Shown here piece by piece: positions 1 to 7,897 of a stretch of DNA of 33,988 bases. This stretch comes from Amycolatopsis rhizosphaerae. Its GTDB lineage: Bacteria; Actinomycetota; Actinomycetes; Mycobacteriales; Pseudonocardiaceae. Position 1 is the stretch's first letter. Every line of letters starts with the position of its first letter. The notes under the pieces were generated by a model. The model worked only from the letters and a program-made list of their open reading frames with translations. It made no database searches and was not told the origin of the DNA. Location: contig NZ_VJWX01000018.1 in assembly GCF_007713715.1 (NCBI RefSeq), positions 1 through 33,988 of the forward strand. Direction: 5' to 3'. Both the position numbers and the translations under genes were made by a program.

Positions 1-841
1 ACTCCGTGTTCCAGCCGTCGCACCAGTCGAAGACGAAATTGCCGGTCGAGTACAGGATCAGCCCGTTCCGGTAGCACTCCACGGGGTGCAGGCAGTGCGG
101 GTGGTGCCCGATGACGAGGTCGGCGCCGGCGTCGACCAGACGCCGGGCCAGTGGCTGCTGGTACTGGGCCAGCGGCCCCTGTGCCGCGGGCAGATAACAG
201 TGCGGAACGCCCCAGTGAAGCGCGACGGCAACGTAGTCGTTGCCGCGCTTCGCATCCTGGATCAAAGCCTCGGCTGCTCGAACGTCCGGCTCGTGCGCAC
301 GGGAATGCACGAAGGGCGGCGTGCCCGGCGTTTCGTCCAGGAAACCGCTGTCGTATTCGAAGCTCTGACGCACCCGGATGGCGCCGATGCCCGCGCGGTC
401 CGCGGTCGCGTTGAACCCCAGCGGAAGTGCGCAGCAGAAGCTGAAGAACGCAAGGCTTTCGGCGCCGACTGAGACGACCCGGGCGAGAGTCGCTTCGGTG
501 CGCGATTCGCCGAAGCCGGCGTGCCGGACTCCCGCGGCGTCCAGTGCCTGGACCGTGTCGCGCATCCCGTCGGCGCCGTAGTCCATCGCGTGGTTCATCG
601 CCAGGGACATCAGGTCGAACCCGAGGGCAGCCAGTTCGGCGGCACCCGAGGCCGGGGCACGCATCGCGACCAGCTTCTCCGCGCGCTGCCCGCGTCCGGT
701 GAGCGGAACCTCGAGGTTCCCGATCGTCAGATCACCGCCTCGCAGGAGCTCGAACGCCGAAGCGCCGGGACCACGGTGGCCGGTGACCGGACGGCGCGGC
801 CACCCCGAGACGACGACATCGCCGACAACAGTCAGATCCAT
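1..841 (-). CDS. CapA-family protein (metallophosphatase-like), 3' end cut by window
   Basis: The frame reads inward from an ATG at 841 and is still open at base 1, so about 280 residues are visible and the C-terminus is missing. The N-terminus MDLTVVGDVVV, the NLEVPLTG segment, the NHAMDYG segment and a later stretch HWGVPHCYLP...ADLVIGHHPHCLHPVE...ILYSTGNFVFD are hallmarks of the CapA/PgsA family, calcineurin-like metallophosphatases named for poly-gamma-glutamate capsule synthesis. Asp, Asn and His residues in these segments match the metal-binding positions of that fold. A GGAG lies six bases before the start. No signal peptide is evident. No capsule genes are nearby, so the substrate is unknown. 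It is transcribed away from the IclR gene. Confidence 0.85.
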   Translation of the reverse strand, partial: MDLTVVGDVVVSGWPRRPVTGHRGPGASAFELLRGGDLTIGNLEVPLTGRGQRAEKLVAMRAPASGAAELAALGFDLMSLAMNHAMDYGADGMRDTVQALDAAGVRHAGFGESRTEATLARVVSVGAESLAFFSFCCALPLGFNATADRAGIGAIRVRQSFEYDSGFLDETPGTPPFVHSRAHEPDVRAAEALIQDAKRGNDYVAVALHWGVPHCYLPAAQGPLAQYQQPLARRLVDAGADLVIGHHPHCLHPVECYRNGLILYSTGNFVFDWCDGWNTE

Positions 842-964
842 GCGGGCTCCGTTCCATTCTATAGCACGGTGTGCCGCAGAGTAGTCCGGAAGCCTGGTTG
901 CTGTAAAGCGCCGCCGTGCCGAGATGAGGTACGGCAGTGCGGCCGGTGGTACAGTCGCGACCTC

Positions 965-1777
965 ATGGGCACCAGAGACGACGTCGGCGACTCGGCCGGC
1001 ACGGACAAGCCGAACAGCAGCATCCGTTCGATGAACAGCGTGCTGACCACGCTTCGCGTGTTCGAAGAGGTCGCCGTGCGCCAGCCGATCGGCGTCTCGG
1101 AACTGTCCCGGGCGACGGGCATCCCGAAGAGTTCGGTTCAGCGGTGCCTGGTCACCCTCCAGCAGGCGCGCTGGCTCAGGATCGTGGACCGTGACCACGC
1201 ACGGTGGGGACTGACGATGAAGGCGCTCGTGCTCGGCCTGCGCAGCGCTGGGGAGCAGGACCTGCGCGAGGTGGCGAAACCGGTCATCAAGGGCCTGGCC
1301 GCGGAGACAGGCGAAACGGTTCTCCTCGGTCTGCGCGACGGTGAGGAGTACCTCATAGTCGCGAGAGAGGACAGCACGCAGCTCGTCCGCGTCTTCATGG
1401 AGGTCGGAACGCGCGTGCCGCTCGGTGCGAGTTCCGGGGGCGTCTCGATCATCGCGCGCCTCGAACCCGACGAGATCGATCAGATCCTGCGGTCCGAACC
1501 CAAGGAGTTCGAAGGCACGCCCATGCTCGGTCCCGATGAGATGCGGGAGGAAATCGCCCGGACCGCCGACCGGGGCTACGCCCTGAACATGTCGTCGTGG
1601 TACCGCCCGCAGGTGGCTTCCCTCGGCGCGGCGATCACCAACTCGGCCGGTCGCCCCATCGGGGCGGTCACGCTGAGCATCCCGGAGATGCGGTACGACC
1701 CGTCGCGGGAAAAGGACTTCGCGCAGCGGGTCATCGCGGCCGCGGACGAGATCAGCAGGCTGGTCTCGTCCGCCTGA
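965..1777 (+). CDS. IclR-family transcriptional regulator
   Basis: A 270-residue IclR-type regulator. An N-terminal winged helix (about residues 25-85, with GVSELSRATGIPKSSVQRCL as recognition region) is followed by the IclR effector domain (about 90-268), including ETVLLGLRDGEEYLIVARE and VGTRVPLGASSGGVSIIARL. The frame is open far upstream, but the ATG at 965 fits the usual family length; its ribosome site is poor. It ends 26 bases before the converging end of the alpha/beta hydrolase and lies divergent from the CapA-like gene. Its targets are probably its neighbours. The 842-964 interval holds an imperfect inverted repeat CCGTGCC-N7-GGTACGG (917-937), a candidate operator. Confidence 0.9.
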   Translation: MGTRDDVGDSAGTDKPNSSIRSMNSVLTTLRVFEEVAVRQPIGVSELSRATGIPKSSVQRCLVTLQQARWLRIVDRDHARWGLTMKALVLGLRSAGEQDLREVAKPVIKGLAAETGETVLLGLRDGEEYLIVAREDSTQLVRVFMEVGTRVPLGASSGGVSIIARLEPDEIDQILRSEPKEFEGTPMLGPDEMREEIARTADRGYALNMSSWYRPQVASLGAAITNSAGRPIGAVTLSIPEMRYDPSREKDFAQRVIAAADEISRLVSSA

Positions 1778-1803
1778 CCACGCGGGGCCCGGCTAGGCCG
1801 TCC

Positions 1804-2604
1804 CTACGCGCTCATGACGCCGGCGATGAGTTCGGCCGTCCCCTCGGGCGCTTCCACAAGGAAGTGGTGGCTGCCCAGGTCGACGAGCACCACGTCGATG
1901 CGGCCCTCGAAGCGGTCGAGGGCTTCCTGGGTGACCAGTTCCCGTACTCCGAACACGGTGATCGGCTGTTTCACGTCGGCCAGCGCATTCTCCATGTCCC
2001 AGGCGACCAGGCCTTCGAACGCCCGGGTCCCCGCCGGCTGCCGCACCGCCACCATCTTCTCGAAATGTGCCTCCTTCAGCGCGGAGTCGGTGTCCGGTGG
2101 CGATCCCGCCTCGACCATGTTTCGGACCAGCCCGGCGAAGTCGTCCCGCAGCGGCTGCAGCAACCCCTCGGCCTGCTCTTGGTCCATTGCGCCGAACAGG
2201 AAGAGGTAGTGCAGGGCGTCAAGAGCGACGATGTGGCGGACCGTGCCGGGACACAACCGGCCGACTTCGACGGCCACCGCCCCGCCGAGTGAGTGCCCGA
2301 CGACGACGCACTCGGCCACCGACTCGGCGTCGAGCACCTCGGCCACGTCGTGAGCGAATTCTTCGATCGTCCAGTCGTCGCGCGCCGAGCGCGACTCGCC
2401 GTGCTCGGCGAGATCGACCGCGATCACGCGGTACCGGCCGGGCAGGAATCCGCTCAGCGCGTCGAAGTCCGCCCGGCTGCACGCCCAGCCGTGGACCAGG
2501 ATGACGGTCGGCCCTTCCGCCGGACCGCTGATCGAATACCGGATCAACGTCTCGTTCGACCGCCGGACTTCGCGGCTCTCCGAAACGCGGCCAGTGGTCA
2601 CCAT
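1804..2604 (-). CDS. Alpha/beta hydrolase
   Basis: A 266-residue alpha/beta-hydrolase-fold protein. HGW at 39-41 forms the oxyanion region, GHSLGG gives nucleophile Ser105, and the histidine lies in GSHHFLVEAPE near the C-terminus. The usual acid position reads FGVRELVTQ, so a glutamate may replace the aspartate. The ATG at 2604 was chosen because GAGGAG lies six bases upstream; the frame also permits starts at 2622 and 2748, the latter running over the divergent gene's control region. No lid segment or export signal was recognised. It is divergent from the Old Yellow Enzyme homologue across 134 bases and may belong to the same small IclR-controlled unit. Substrate unknown; hydrolysis of an ester, lactone or C-C bond is possible. 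Confidence 0.85.
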   Translation of the reverse strand: MVTTGRVSESREVRRSNETLIRYSISGPAEGPTVILVHGWACSRADFDALSGFLPGRYRVIAVDLAEHGESRSARDDWTIEEFAHDVAEVLDAESVAECVVVGHSLGGAVAVEVGRLCPGTVRHIVALDALHYLFLFGAMDQEQAEGLLQPLRDDFAGLVRNMVEAGSPPDTDSALKEAHFEKMVAVRQPAGTRAFEGLVAWDMENALADVKQPITVFGVRELVTQEALDRFEGRIDVVLVDLGSHHFLVEAPEGTAELIAGVMSA

Positions 2605-2738
2605 GCTCACTCCTCGTGCCATTATGCGGTACGGCGTATCATCGAGTAGCATGAAGGTAGACATGTCTTCGGCGCCTGTCAATCGTGCGCGACGCCTCGA
2701 CGTGCGGGGTGGCCGCACCGATCGAAGGAGCAGCGGAA
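2605..2738. promoter_or_regulatory. Divergent promoter region, hydrolase / Old Yellow Enzyme homologue
   Basis: This interval separates two divergent starts. It contains the near-palindrome TACG-G-CGTA (2630-2638) within GGTACGGCGTATC. The core GGTACGGC also occurs upstream of the nearby IclR gene (930-937), so it may be a binding site for that regulator. A CATAAT hexamer on the minus strand (2626 down to 2621) is a possible -10, but no convincing -35 was found. An AAGGAG (2725-2730) precedes the ATG at 2739. Confidence 0.35.
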
Positions 2739-3872
2739 ATGTCAGCAACCCTCTTCAGCCCGATCGAGATCCGAGGGGTGCGGTTGAAGAACCGGGTGGT
2801 CGTATCGCCGATGTGGCAGTACTCCGGAGTGGACGGGAGGCCGACGCAGACGCACACCGTCCACTACGGACGGCTGGCCGAGGGCGGTGCCGGCCTGGTT
2901 CTCCAGGAGGGGACGACGGTGACCCGGAGCGGCCGGGGGACCCTGGGAGACCTCGGCATCTGGGACGACAGCATGGTTCCGCTCTACTCACGGCTCGTGG
3001 ACGTCGTCAAAGCCGGTGGCGCCGTGCCGGGCATCCAGCTCATCCACGCCGGACGCAAAGGCCGCAGGAACCCGCCATGGTCCGCGCACACGCCCCGTCC
3101 GGCCGCCAGTGACGATTGGCGGGTGCTGGGGCCCAGCGCGGTCCCCATCGGAGTCGAAGAATTCAGCACGCCCGTCGAAATGTCCCTCGGCGACATCGAG
3201 GACACGGTGACGGCCTTCGCGAACGCTGCTCGACGTGCCGACGAAGCCGGCTACGAAGTTCTCGACCTGCAGGCAGCCCACGGCTACCTGATCCACAGTT
3301 TCCTCTCTCCGTTGACGAACCGGCGTACGGACCGCTACGGCGGATCCACGGAAAACCGGTTCCGGTTCCTCGTCGAGATCATCGACCGCATCCGCGCCAC
3401 CTGGCCGGCCGGCAAGGCCCTGTTCGTTCGCCTCTCGTGCGTGGATGTCGAGTGGACCATCGACCAAAGCGTCGAACTGGTGCGGGAACTCGGCACCCAC
3501 GGCGTCGATGTCATCGACTGCAGCTCGGGAGGAATCACCGGACTGCCGTTCCCGGGCGCGAAAGCGGACTACGGCTACCAGGTGCCGTATGCGGAAGAGA
3601 TCCGCTCACGAACCGGGAGCAGGACGATGGCCGTCGGACACATCGTCCACGCCACGCAAGCCCAAGCCATCGTCGAAAACGGTCAAGCCGACTTGGTTGC
3701 GCTCGGCCGCGAGCTGCTCCACAATCCGCACTGGCCCTTGGACGCCGCTCGCAAACTGGGCTTGCCCGATCCCTACGCCCAAGCCCCGACTCGCATCTCT
3801 TACTGGCTGAGGAAACGCGAAAAGAGCTTCCCAGGCTTCACTCCCTCCACAGAAGGAAGCGGTCTCTGGTGA
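2739..3872 (+). CDS. Old Yellow Enzyme / NADH:flavin oxidoreductase, variant active site
   Basis: A 377-residue FMN-dependent (beta/alpha)8-barrel ene-reductase-type protein of the YqjM/class III group. Conserved signatures include LFSPIEIRGVRLKNRVVVSPM, HAGRKG, AAHGYLIHSFLSPLTNRRTDRYGGS, IDCSSGG and ADLVALGREL near the FMN phosphate site. Two residues that normally contact flavin or substrate differ. The SPMCxYS cysteine (Cys26 in YqjM) is Trp26 here, and the first residue of the HxxH substrate-anchoring pair (His164/His167 in YqjM) is Gln178, followed by a retained His181. Tyr28 is kept. The start is fixed by AAGGAG about nine bases upstream. Likely role: reduction of an activated C=C bond, or a related flavin reaction, in the pathway of the adjacent hydrolase. 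Substrate unknown. Confidence 0.9.
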   Translation: MSATLFSPIEIRGVRLKNRVVVSPMWQYSGVDGRPTQTHTVHYGRLAEGGAGLVLQEGTTVTRSGRGTLGDLGIWDDSMVPLYSRLVDVVKAGGAVPGIQLIHAGRKGRRNPPWSAHTPRPAASDDWRVLGPSAVPIGVEEFSTPVEMSLGDIEDTVTAFANAARRADEAGYEVLDLQAAHGYLIHSFLSPLTNRRTDRYGGSTENRFRFLVEIIDRIRATWPAGKALFVRLSCVDVEWTIDQSVELVRELGTHGVDVIDCSSGGITGLPFPGAKADYGYQVPYAEEIRSRTGSRTMAVGHIVHATQAQAIVENGQADLVALGRELLHNPHWPLDAARKLGLPDPYAQAPTRISYWLRKREKSFPGFTPSTEGSGLW

Positions 3873-3905
3873 TGGCGAGCTGCTCCGTCCGGCGTCTCAC
3901 GAAGG

Positions 3906-4337
3906 TCAGTCGATTCCGCACGCCGAGGACGAAAGATGCAACAGGCCCATGATGACCGAGACCGGGAGCGTGAAGGTGAAAGTCTTCGCAAAGTCGACGA
4001 CACGATCTTCGGGAAATGAGTCCATGAGCGCGTGAGCACTGTCACGCACCACCGGTACGAGTCGACGCGCAAGCCTTGCGTTTATGGTCCGAATAGCGTG
4101 GCGCATGGCCGTGTGGCGCGGAGGGTTCTGCACAATCAGGGCATGTGATTGCCAGTCGAAAAGAGACCCCTCGGTGCAACCGAGCGAAGAAACCAGGCCG
4201 GTCCCAACGTTCCGAAAACGCTTGCGGTCGAGAAAGGCTGAGCGGACGTCCTCGTACCGGAGCAGGGAAATCCGGCCGAACTGATCGACCGCACAACAAA
4301 CAGCAACAGAACGGGGTGGTTGTGCCCCGGTCTGCCG
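3906..4337 (-). pseudogene. Cytochrome P450 N-terminal remnant
   Basis: Read on the minus strand, one frame open between stops at 4340-4338 and 3908-3906 encodes clear P450 sequence: FGRISLLRYEDVRSAFLDRKRFRNVG, then VQNPPRHTAMRHAIR (B-C region), then FTFTLPVSVIMGLL (helix E region). It ends abruptly after LLHL. Nothing corresponding to the I-helix, the ExxR motif or the heme-cysteine loop follows in any frame down to the Old Yellow Enzyme gene. No plausible start codon or ribosome site lies at its head. It covers roughly the first third of a P450 and is therefore a decayed or truncated gene. It may mark a deletion or recombination junction beside the next catabolic module. Confidence 0.75.
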
Positions 4338-4501
4338 TCAGGCGCTGACCGGCAACCTTGTGGCACCGTCGACTGCCCTCAACCTCTCCTCACCGAGAGT
4401 CATCTTGGCTGGTTCGGTCCAGCATGTGCGTGCCACCGGACGTTGCCGACCAGCTTTCGAGACGACCCGTACCTGTTCCCGAACGACACCCAGTTGCCTT
4501 A

Positions 4502-4513
4502 TTGTACACAACT
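4502..4513 (+). promoter_or_regulatory. Putative GntR operator, distal site A
   Basis: TTGTACACAACT. The identical 12-mer recurs at 9689-9700 in the divergent promoter region of the same module. The near-palindromic GTAC-centred core fits sites used by FCD-type GntR proteins. It lies about 119 bases upstream of site B (core to core). Confidence 0.55.
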
Positions 4514-4584
4514 CTCGCTCGCTTGGAGTGAGTGTGCACCCTCGGATCGACCTTCGATGCCTGTTGACGTGCGACGCTGGCTGA

Positions 4585-4614
4585 TTGACAGCAAGACAGA
4601 GTCCTCTCTAGTCT
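4585..4614 (+). promoter_or_regulatory. Sigma70-type promoter of flavin hydroxylase operon
   Basis: TTGACA (4585-4590), an 18-base spacer and TAGTCT (4609-4614). The predicted transcription start near 4621 coincides with operator B, the arrangement expected for repression. The same layout is found at 9729-9758. Confidence 0.6.
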
Positions 4615-4620
4615 CACATG

Positions 4621-4632
4621 TCGTATACAGAT
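4621..4632 (+). promoter_or_regulatory. Putative GntR operator, proximal site B
   Basis: TCGTATACAGAT with palindromic core GTATAC (4623-4628). The identical 12-mer occurs at 9764-9775, again just downstream of a TTGACA-N18-TANNNT promoter. The likely binder is the GntR protein encoded at 7051-7722. Confidence 0.6.
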
Positions 4633-4698
4633 CTATCCCGACTGCGGCCGGGGACGGCGAGTCGGCACCGATCGTGCGCTCTCAGTGAGGAGAGGTTG

Positions 4699-6249
4699 AT
4701 GGCAGTCGACGTGGACGTGGTGGTTGTCGGGTTCGGCCCGGGAGGCGAGGTCGTGACCTCCCTGCTCGGTCAGGCAGGCCACCGGGTGCTGGTGCTGGAC
4801 AAGGCACCCGCCCCCTACGGCCAGCCCCGGATGAGCACCCTCGACGGGGAAATCGCCCGCGTACTCCAGCACGCCGCGGACCGGGCCGAGGCGATGCGGG
4901 AGGCGATCCAGGCACCCAACATCCTGATCTACGGCGCTGACGGCGATCCCGTGCCGCCGATCGACTGGGACTACCGGATCGCCGGACACTGGTCGCACTA
5001 CTCCCTGCACCAGCCGAACATCGAGGCGGCGCTCGAGGCGCGGATCGCGCAAAATCCGTCGGTCGAGGTCCGCTGGGGCGCGCGAGCCATCGGCATCGAT
5101 CAGTCCACGGACGCCGTCCGCGTCACCGTCGAGAATGCCGACGGGGCGCGGAGCGAGGTCTCCGCCCGGTACGTCCTGGGTTTCGACGGGGCCGGCAGCT
5201 TCGTCCGGCAGGCGGCCGGGATCGAACTCGAGGTGCTCCGGGAGCACGACGACCGGTGGATCCTGACCGATTTCGACGCGCTCCGAGCGCTCCCCGAGGC
5301 GATCGCGCGCACCCAGTACCACATGGATCCGGCCCGCCCGTGGTTTGCGGGACCGAACGGCGCCAACCGGTGCCGCACCGACGTCCGGGTCCTGCCGCAC
5401 GAGGATCTCGACGAGATGCTCCACGAGGACTACGGGTACGCGTTCCTGGAGGAACGCTTCGGGCTGACCCGGGAGGACGTGCGGATGACCCGCCGGGTCG
5501 CCTACCGGTTCCGCTCCCACATCGCCCGCGCGTTCCGGGCCGGGCGGGTGTTTCTCGGCGGGGACGCCGCGCACGCCATGACGCCCTACATGGGTCAGGG
5601 TGCCTGCTGCGCCATGCGTGACGCGGCCAACCTCGCCTGGAAGCTGCGCCTCGTGCTCTCCGGGGCGGCCGACCAGTCGCTGCTGGACACCTACGAGCCC
5701 GAACGGCTTCCCCAGTCGGAGTTCTTCGTCCGCGGCTCGCTGGCGATCTTCCAGTACGTCAACGAGTTGGACCCGGAGAAGGCCGCCGCGCGAGACGTCG
5801 CCTCCCGCGCCGGCGAGATCGACTTCCCGCCGATCCCGGGCCTGGTCGCCGGGGTGATCCGGCGGGACGCAGCGGGTGAGCCTGCCCCCTGTGCCGGGCA
5901 GCTGGCGCCACAGGGCGTCGTCCGGCATGGAGACATCGAGGAGCGGCTCGACGATCTCGTCGGCTACGGCGTCCAACTGATCAGTCCGCTGCCGCTCGAC
6001 GAGTTGTTGGGGCCCGATCGGCTCGCCCGCCTCGCCGAACTCGGCGCCCACGTGTTGCGGATCGAGGACAGCGCCGACGCCGACGATACCTACCGCGACT
6101 TCTGGGCGGCCACCGGTGCGACCGCGCTGCTCGCCCGCCCGGACCACTACCTGTTCGGCGTCGCCACGGACGCGGCGGACCTCCCCGTGCTCGTCGACGA
6201 GTTCCTCGCGCAAGTTCCGAGGGCGGCCGTGACGGCAGGCGTCCGATGA
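4699..6249 (+). CDS. FAD-dependent aromatic hydroxylase (MhpA/resorcinol hydroxylase-like)
   Basis: A 516-residue class A flavoprotein monooxygenase. The FAD ADP-binding Rossmann motif is VVVVGFGPGGEV at 7-18. A DG-type motif reads YVLGFDGAGSFVRQAAG around 157-173, and GGDAAHAMTPYMGQGACCAMRDAANLAWKL around 287-316 is the GD motif contacting FAD and NAD(P)H. The C-terminal thioredoxin-like domain is typical of the PheA/MhpA group. The ATG at 4699 was chosen for its GAGGAGAGG ribosome site; starting at 4618 would run over operator B. It is expected to add a hydroxyl to a phenolic ring in the cytoplasm using NAD(P)H and O2, giving a substrate for the module's intradiol dioxygenase. Resorcinol, 3-hydroxyphenylpropionate-like or other phenols are all possible. 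Confidence 0.9.
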   Translation: MAVDVDVVVVGFGPGGEVVTSLLGQAGHRVLVLDKAPAPYGQPRMSTLDGEIARVLQHAADRAEAMREAIQAPNILIYGADGDPVPPIDWDYRIAGHWSHYSLHQPNIEAALEARIAQNPSVEVRWGARAIGIDQSTDAVRVTVENADGARSEVSARYVLGFDGAGSFVRQAAGIELEVLREHDDRWILTDFDALRALPEAIARTQYHMDPARPWFAGPNGANRCRTDVRVLPHEDLDEMLHEDYGYAFLEERFGLTREDVRMTRRVAYRFRSHIARAFRAGRVFLGGDAAHAMTPYMGQGACCAMRDAANLAWKLRLVLSGAADQSLLDTYEPERLPQSEFFVRGSLAIFQYVNELDPEKAAARDVASRAGEIDFPPIPGLVAGVIRRDAAGEPAPCAGQLAPQGVVRHGDIEERLDDLVGYGVQLISPLPLDELLGPDRLARLAELGAHVLRIEDSADADDTYRDFWAATGATALLARPDHYLFGVATDAADLPVLVDEFLAQVPRAAVTAGVR

Positions 6250-7013
6250 GCGAAGTAACCCTCCACTCCGGCCTGATCTACCACGAGATCGACGGCACCA
6301 CGCTGCGCGCCGATCTCCACCTGCCCAAGACCGAACTGCCCCCGCCGGTCGTGGTGTATGTCCACGGTGGCGGCTTTCAGTTCGGGGCACGCACCGACGA
6401 CGCCGAGACACGGCTGTCCGCCCTGGCCGCACACGGCGTCGCGGTGCTCTCGATCGACTACCGGCCGGCCCCCGTCGTCCGGTTCCCCGCCCCGGTCGAG
6501 GACGTCCGCCAGGCAGTGCGGTGGGTGCGGGCCCACGCCGCGGACCTGGACGTCGATTCCCGGCGGGTCGCGCTGTGGGGCGCATCCGCGGGCGCCACCC
6601 TCGCCGCGCTAGCCGCCCTGTCCCCCGGGGAAGACGCCCCGGTCGGGGCCGTGGTGGCCTGGTTCGGCATGGCCGACCTCGCCGAGACCGCCTCGCGGAG
6701 CCGGCTGGAGGCTCGGATCCTGCCCTTCGACTTCGAGGCAGCGTTCCTGGGGGACCTGGGGCGGGCCCGCGAGGCCAGCCCGCTGACCTGGGTCAACCCG
6801 GCCGCACCACCCTTCCTCATAGCCCACGGGGACCGTGACCGGGTCACCCCGGTGAACCAGAGCCACGCGCTGCACGACGCGCTGGTCCGGGCCGGAGCGG
6901 AGTCCACGCTGTTGCTGCTGGGCGGTGCGGGGCACGAGGACCGCGCGTTCGAGTCCCCCGCCCACCTGGCTCTCACGGCCGGGTGGCTCTCATCCACACT
7001 GGGTGCGCGATGA
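6246..7013 (+). CDS. Alpha/beta hydrolase, HSL-type carboxylesterase
   Basis: A 255-residue cytoplasmic hydrolase of the hormone-sensitive-lipase group. The oxyanion motif is HGGGF at 40-44, nucleophile Ser114 lies in WGASAGAT, and the later HGDRDRVTP and GAGHEDRAF segments supply the acid and histidine. The start overlaps the hydroxylase stop (ATGA), so the two are probably translationally coupled and co-transcribed. Placed directly behind an aromatic hydroxylase, it may release the phenol from an ester or cleave a lactone or pyrone formed later. The sequence does not decide between these. It ends 37 bases before the converging GntR gene. Confidence 0.88.
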   Translation: MSEVTLHSGLIYHEIDGTTLRADLHLPKTELPPPVVVYVHGGGFQFGARTDDAETRLSALAAHGVAVLSIDYRPAPVVRFPAPVEDVRQAVRWVRAHAADLDVDSRRVALWGASAGATLAALAALSPGEDAPVGAVVAWFGMADLAETASRSRLEARILPFDFEAAFLGDLGRAREASPLTWVNPAAPPFLIAHGDRDRVTPVNQSHALHDALVRAGAESTLLLLGGAGHEDRAFESPAHLALTAGWLSSTLGAR

Positions 7014-7050
7014 TCGTCGAGTGGCGGGCGGCGGCCGTCTCCCGGACCGC

Positions 7051-7722
7051 TCACTCCTCGGATGGGGTCAGCAGGAGATGACGCTCCATGCGGCGCAACG
7101 ACTGCCGGCCGTGCCGCAGGTGCGCGCGCATGATCGATTCCGCCCATTCCCGGTCCTGAGCCTCGATGGCCTGCACCAGCTCGCGATGGTGTTCGAAGGA
7201 GCGTTCGAGCTCCAGCCGGGTGTGGTGGTGGAACGCCTCGCTGACGAACGGCGGTGCCAGGATGGACGGCACCAGCGCGGCGAGCTGCCGGTTCCCGGAG
7301 GCCTGATGGATCTCGCTGTGGAACTCTATGCTCAGCGTCCCGAGCTGCTGCATCTCCTCCTCGCCGGCGGTGGGCAGCATTTCGTCCATTGTGGTGCAGA
7401 GCTTGTGCAGGCGTTCCAGCTGGTCGGTGGTCCGGTGCAGCGCGGCCCGGCCGGCACCGTAGCCCTCGATCGTGCTCCTCAGCTCGTAGAGGTCGTCCAG
7501 GTCGTCGGCCGTCCAGCCGACGACGAGCGCGCCACGGTGCCGCATGAGCTGCACCAGCCCCTCCGCCTGCAGCCGGTGCAGCGCCTCGCGGATCGGCGTC
7601 CGGCTGACCCCGGCGGCGGCGGCGACGTCCTCTTCCCGCAGCCAGCTGCCGGCCGGATAGGTGCCGTCGGCAATGCCGCGGCGGAGCATGTCATACGCGT
7701 GTTCCCGTGCCGATCCGCTCAT
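7051..7722 (-). CDS. GntR-family regulator (FCD type), probable module A repressor
   Basis: A 223-residue regulator. The N-terminal winged helix (about 5-70) includes LREEDVAAAAGVSRTPIREALHRLQAEGLV. The all-helical FCD effector domain (about 80-210) carries EFHSEIHQASGNRQL and later histidines (MRAHLRHGR) that can bind a metal in this family. GGGAGGG lies just upstream of the ATG at 7722. It sits centrally between the hydroxylase operon and the dioxygenase/lyase operon. The recurring GTAC/GTATAC motifs at 4502, 4621, 9689 and 9764 are its likely operators, and an aromatic or CoA-pathway intermediate is the likely inducer. I saw no matching site in front of its own gene, so autoregulation is not indicated. 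Confidence 0.92.
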   Translation of the reverse strand: MSGSAREHAYDMLRRGIADGTYPAGSWLREEDVAAAAGVSRTPIREALHRLQAEGLVQLMRHRGALVVGWTADDLDDLYELRSTIEGYGAGRAALHRTTDQLERLHKLCTTMDEMLPTAGEEEMQQLGTLSIEFHSEIHQASGNRQLAALVPSILAPPFVSEAFHHHTRLELERSFEHHRELVQAIEAQDREWAESIMRAHLRHGRQSLRRMERHLLLTPSEE

Positions 7723-7897
7723 CCTGCCCTCCCGTCCCGCCGTGCGGTTCCCTCATCATCGCGCATCCGGTACGAGGACGACACGACCACCCGTTTCCTC
7801 CGCAGGGACGGTCGCGTACGCGTCGTGAACCTCGGACAGTGAGGTAGGTCCGCGCCACCCGCGCGGCCAGGACGGCGGGCTCAGGATTCGAGCCCGG

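Larger units (their letters stand above)
4338..4698. other. Noncoding control region upstream of flavin hydroxylase
   Basis: No convincing gene lies here; open frames are short and lack family signatures. The useful content is regulatory: a TTGTACACAA-type operator, a TTGACA/TAGTCT promoter and a GTATAC-centred operator (each listed separately), then a strong ribosome site GAGGAGAGG at 4687-4695. The region is visibly more AT-rich around 4490-4630 than the flanking coding DNA. Confidence 0.6.

Noticed and set aside
3800-4072. Continuation of the P450 remnant toward the Old Yellow Enzyme gene in another frame
   Set aside because: I looked for I-helix, ExxR and heme-loop motifs in the other minus-strand frames and saw none, so a simple frameshift does not restore the gene.
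4633-6585. 650-codon open frame on the minus strand opposite the flavin hydroxylase and esterase
   Set aside because: No family signature, and it lies antisense to two clear enzyme genes. Long antisense frames are expected in very GC-rich coding DNA.
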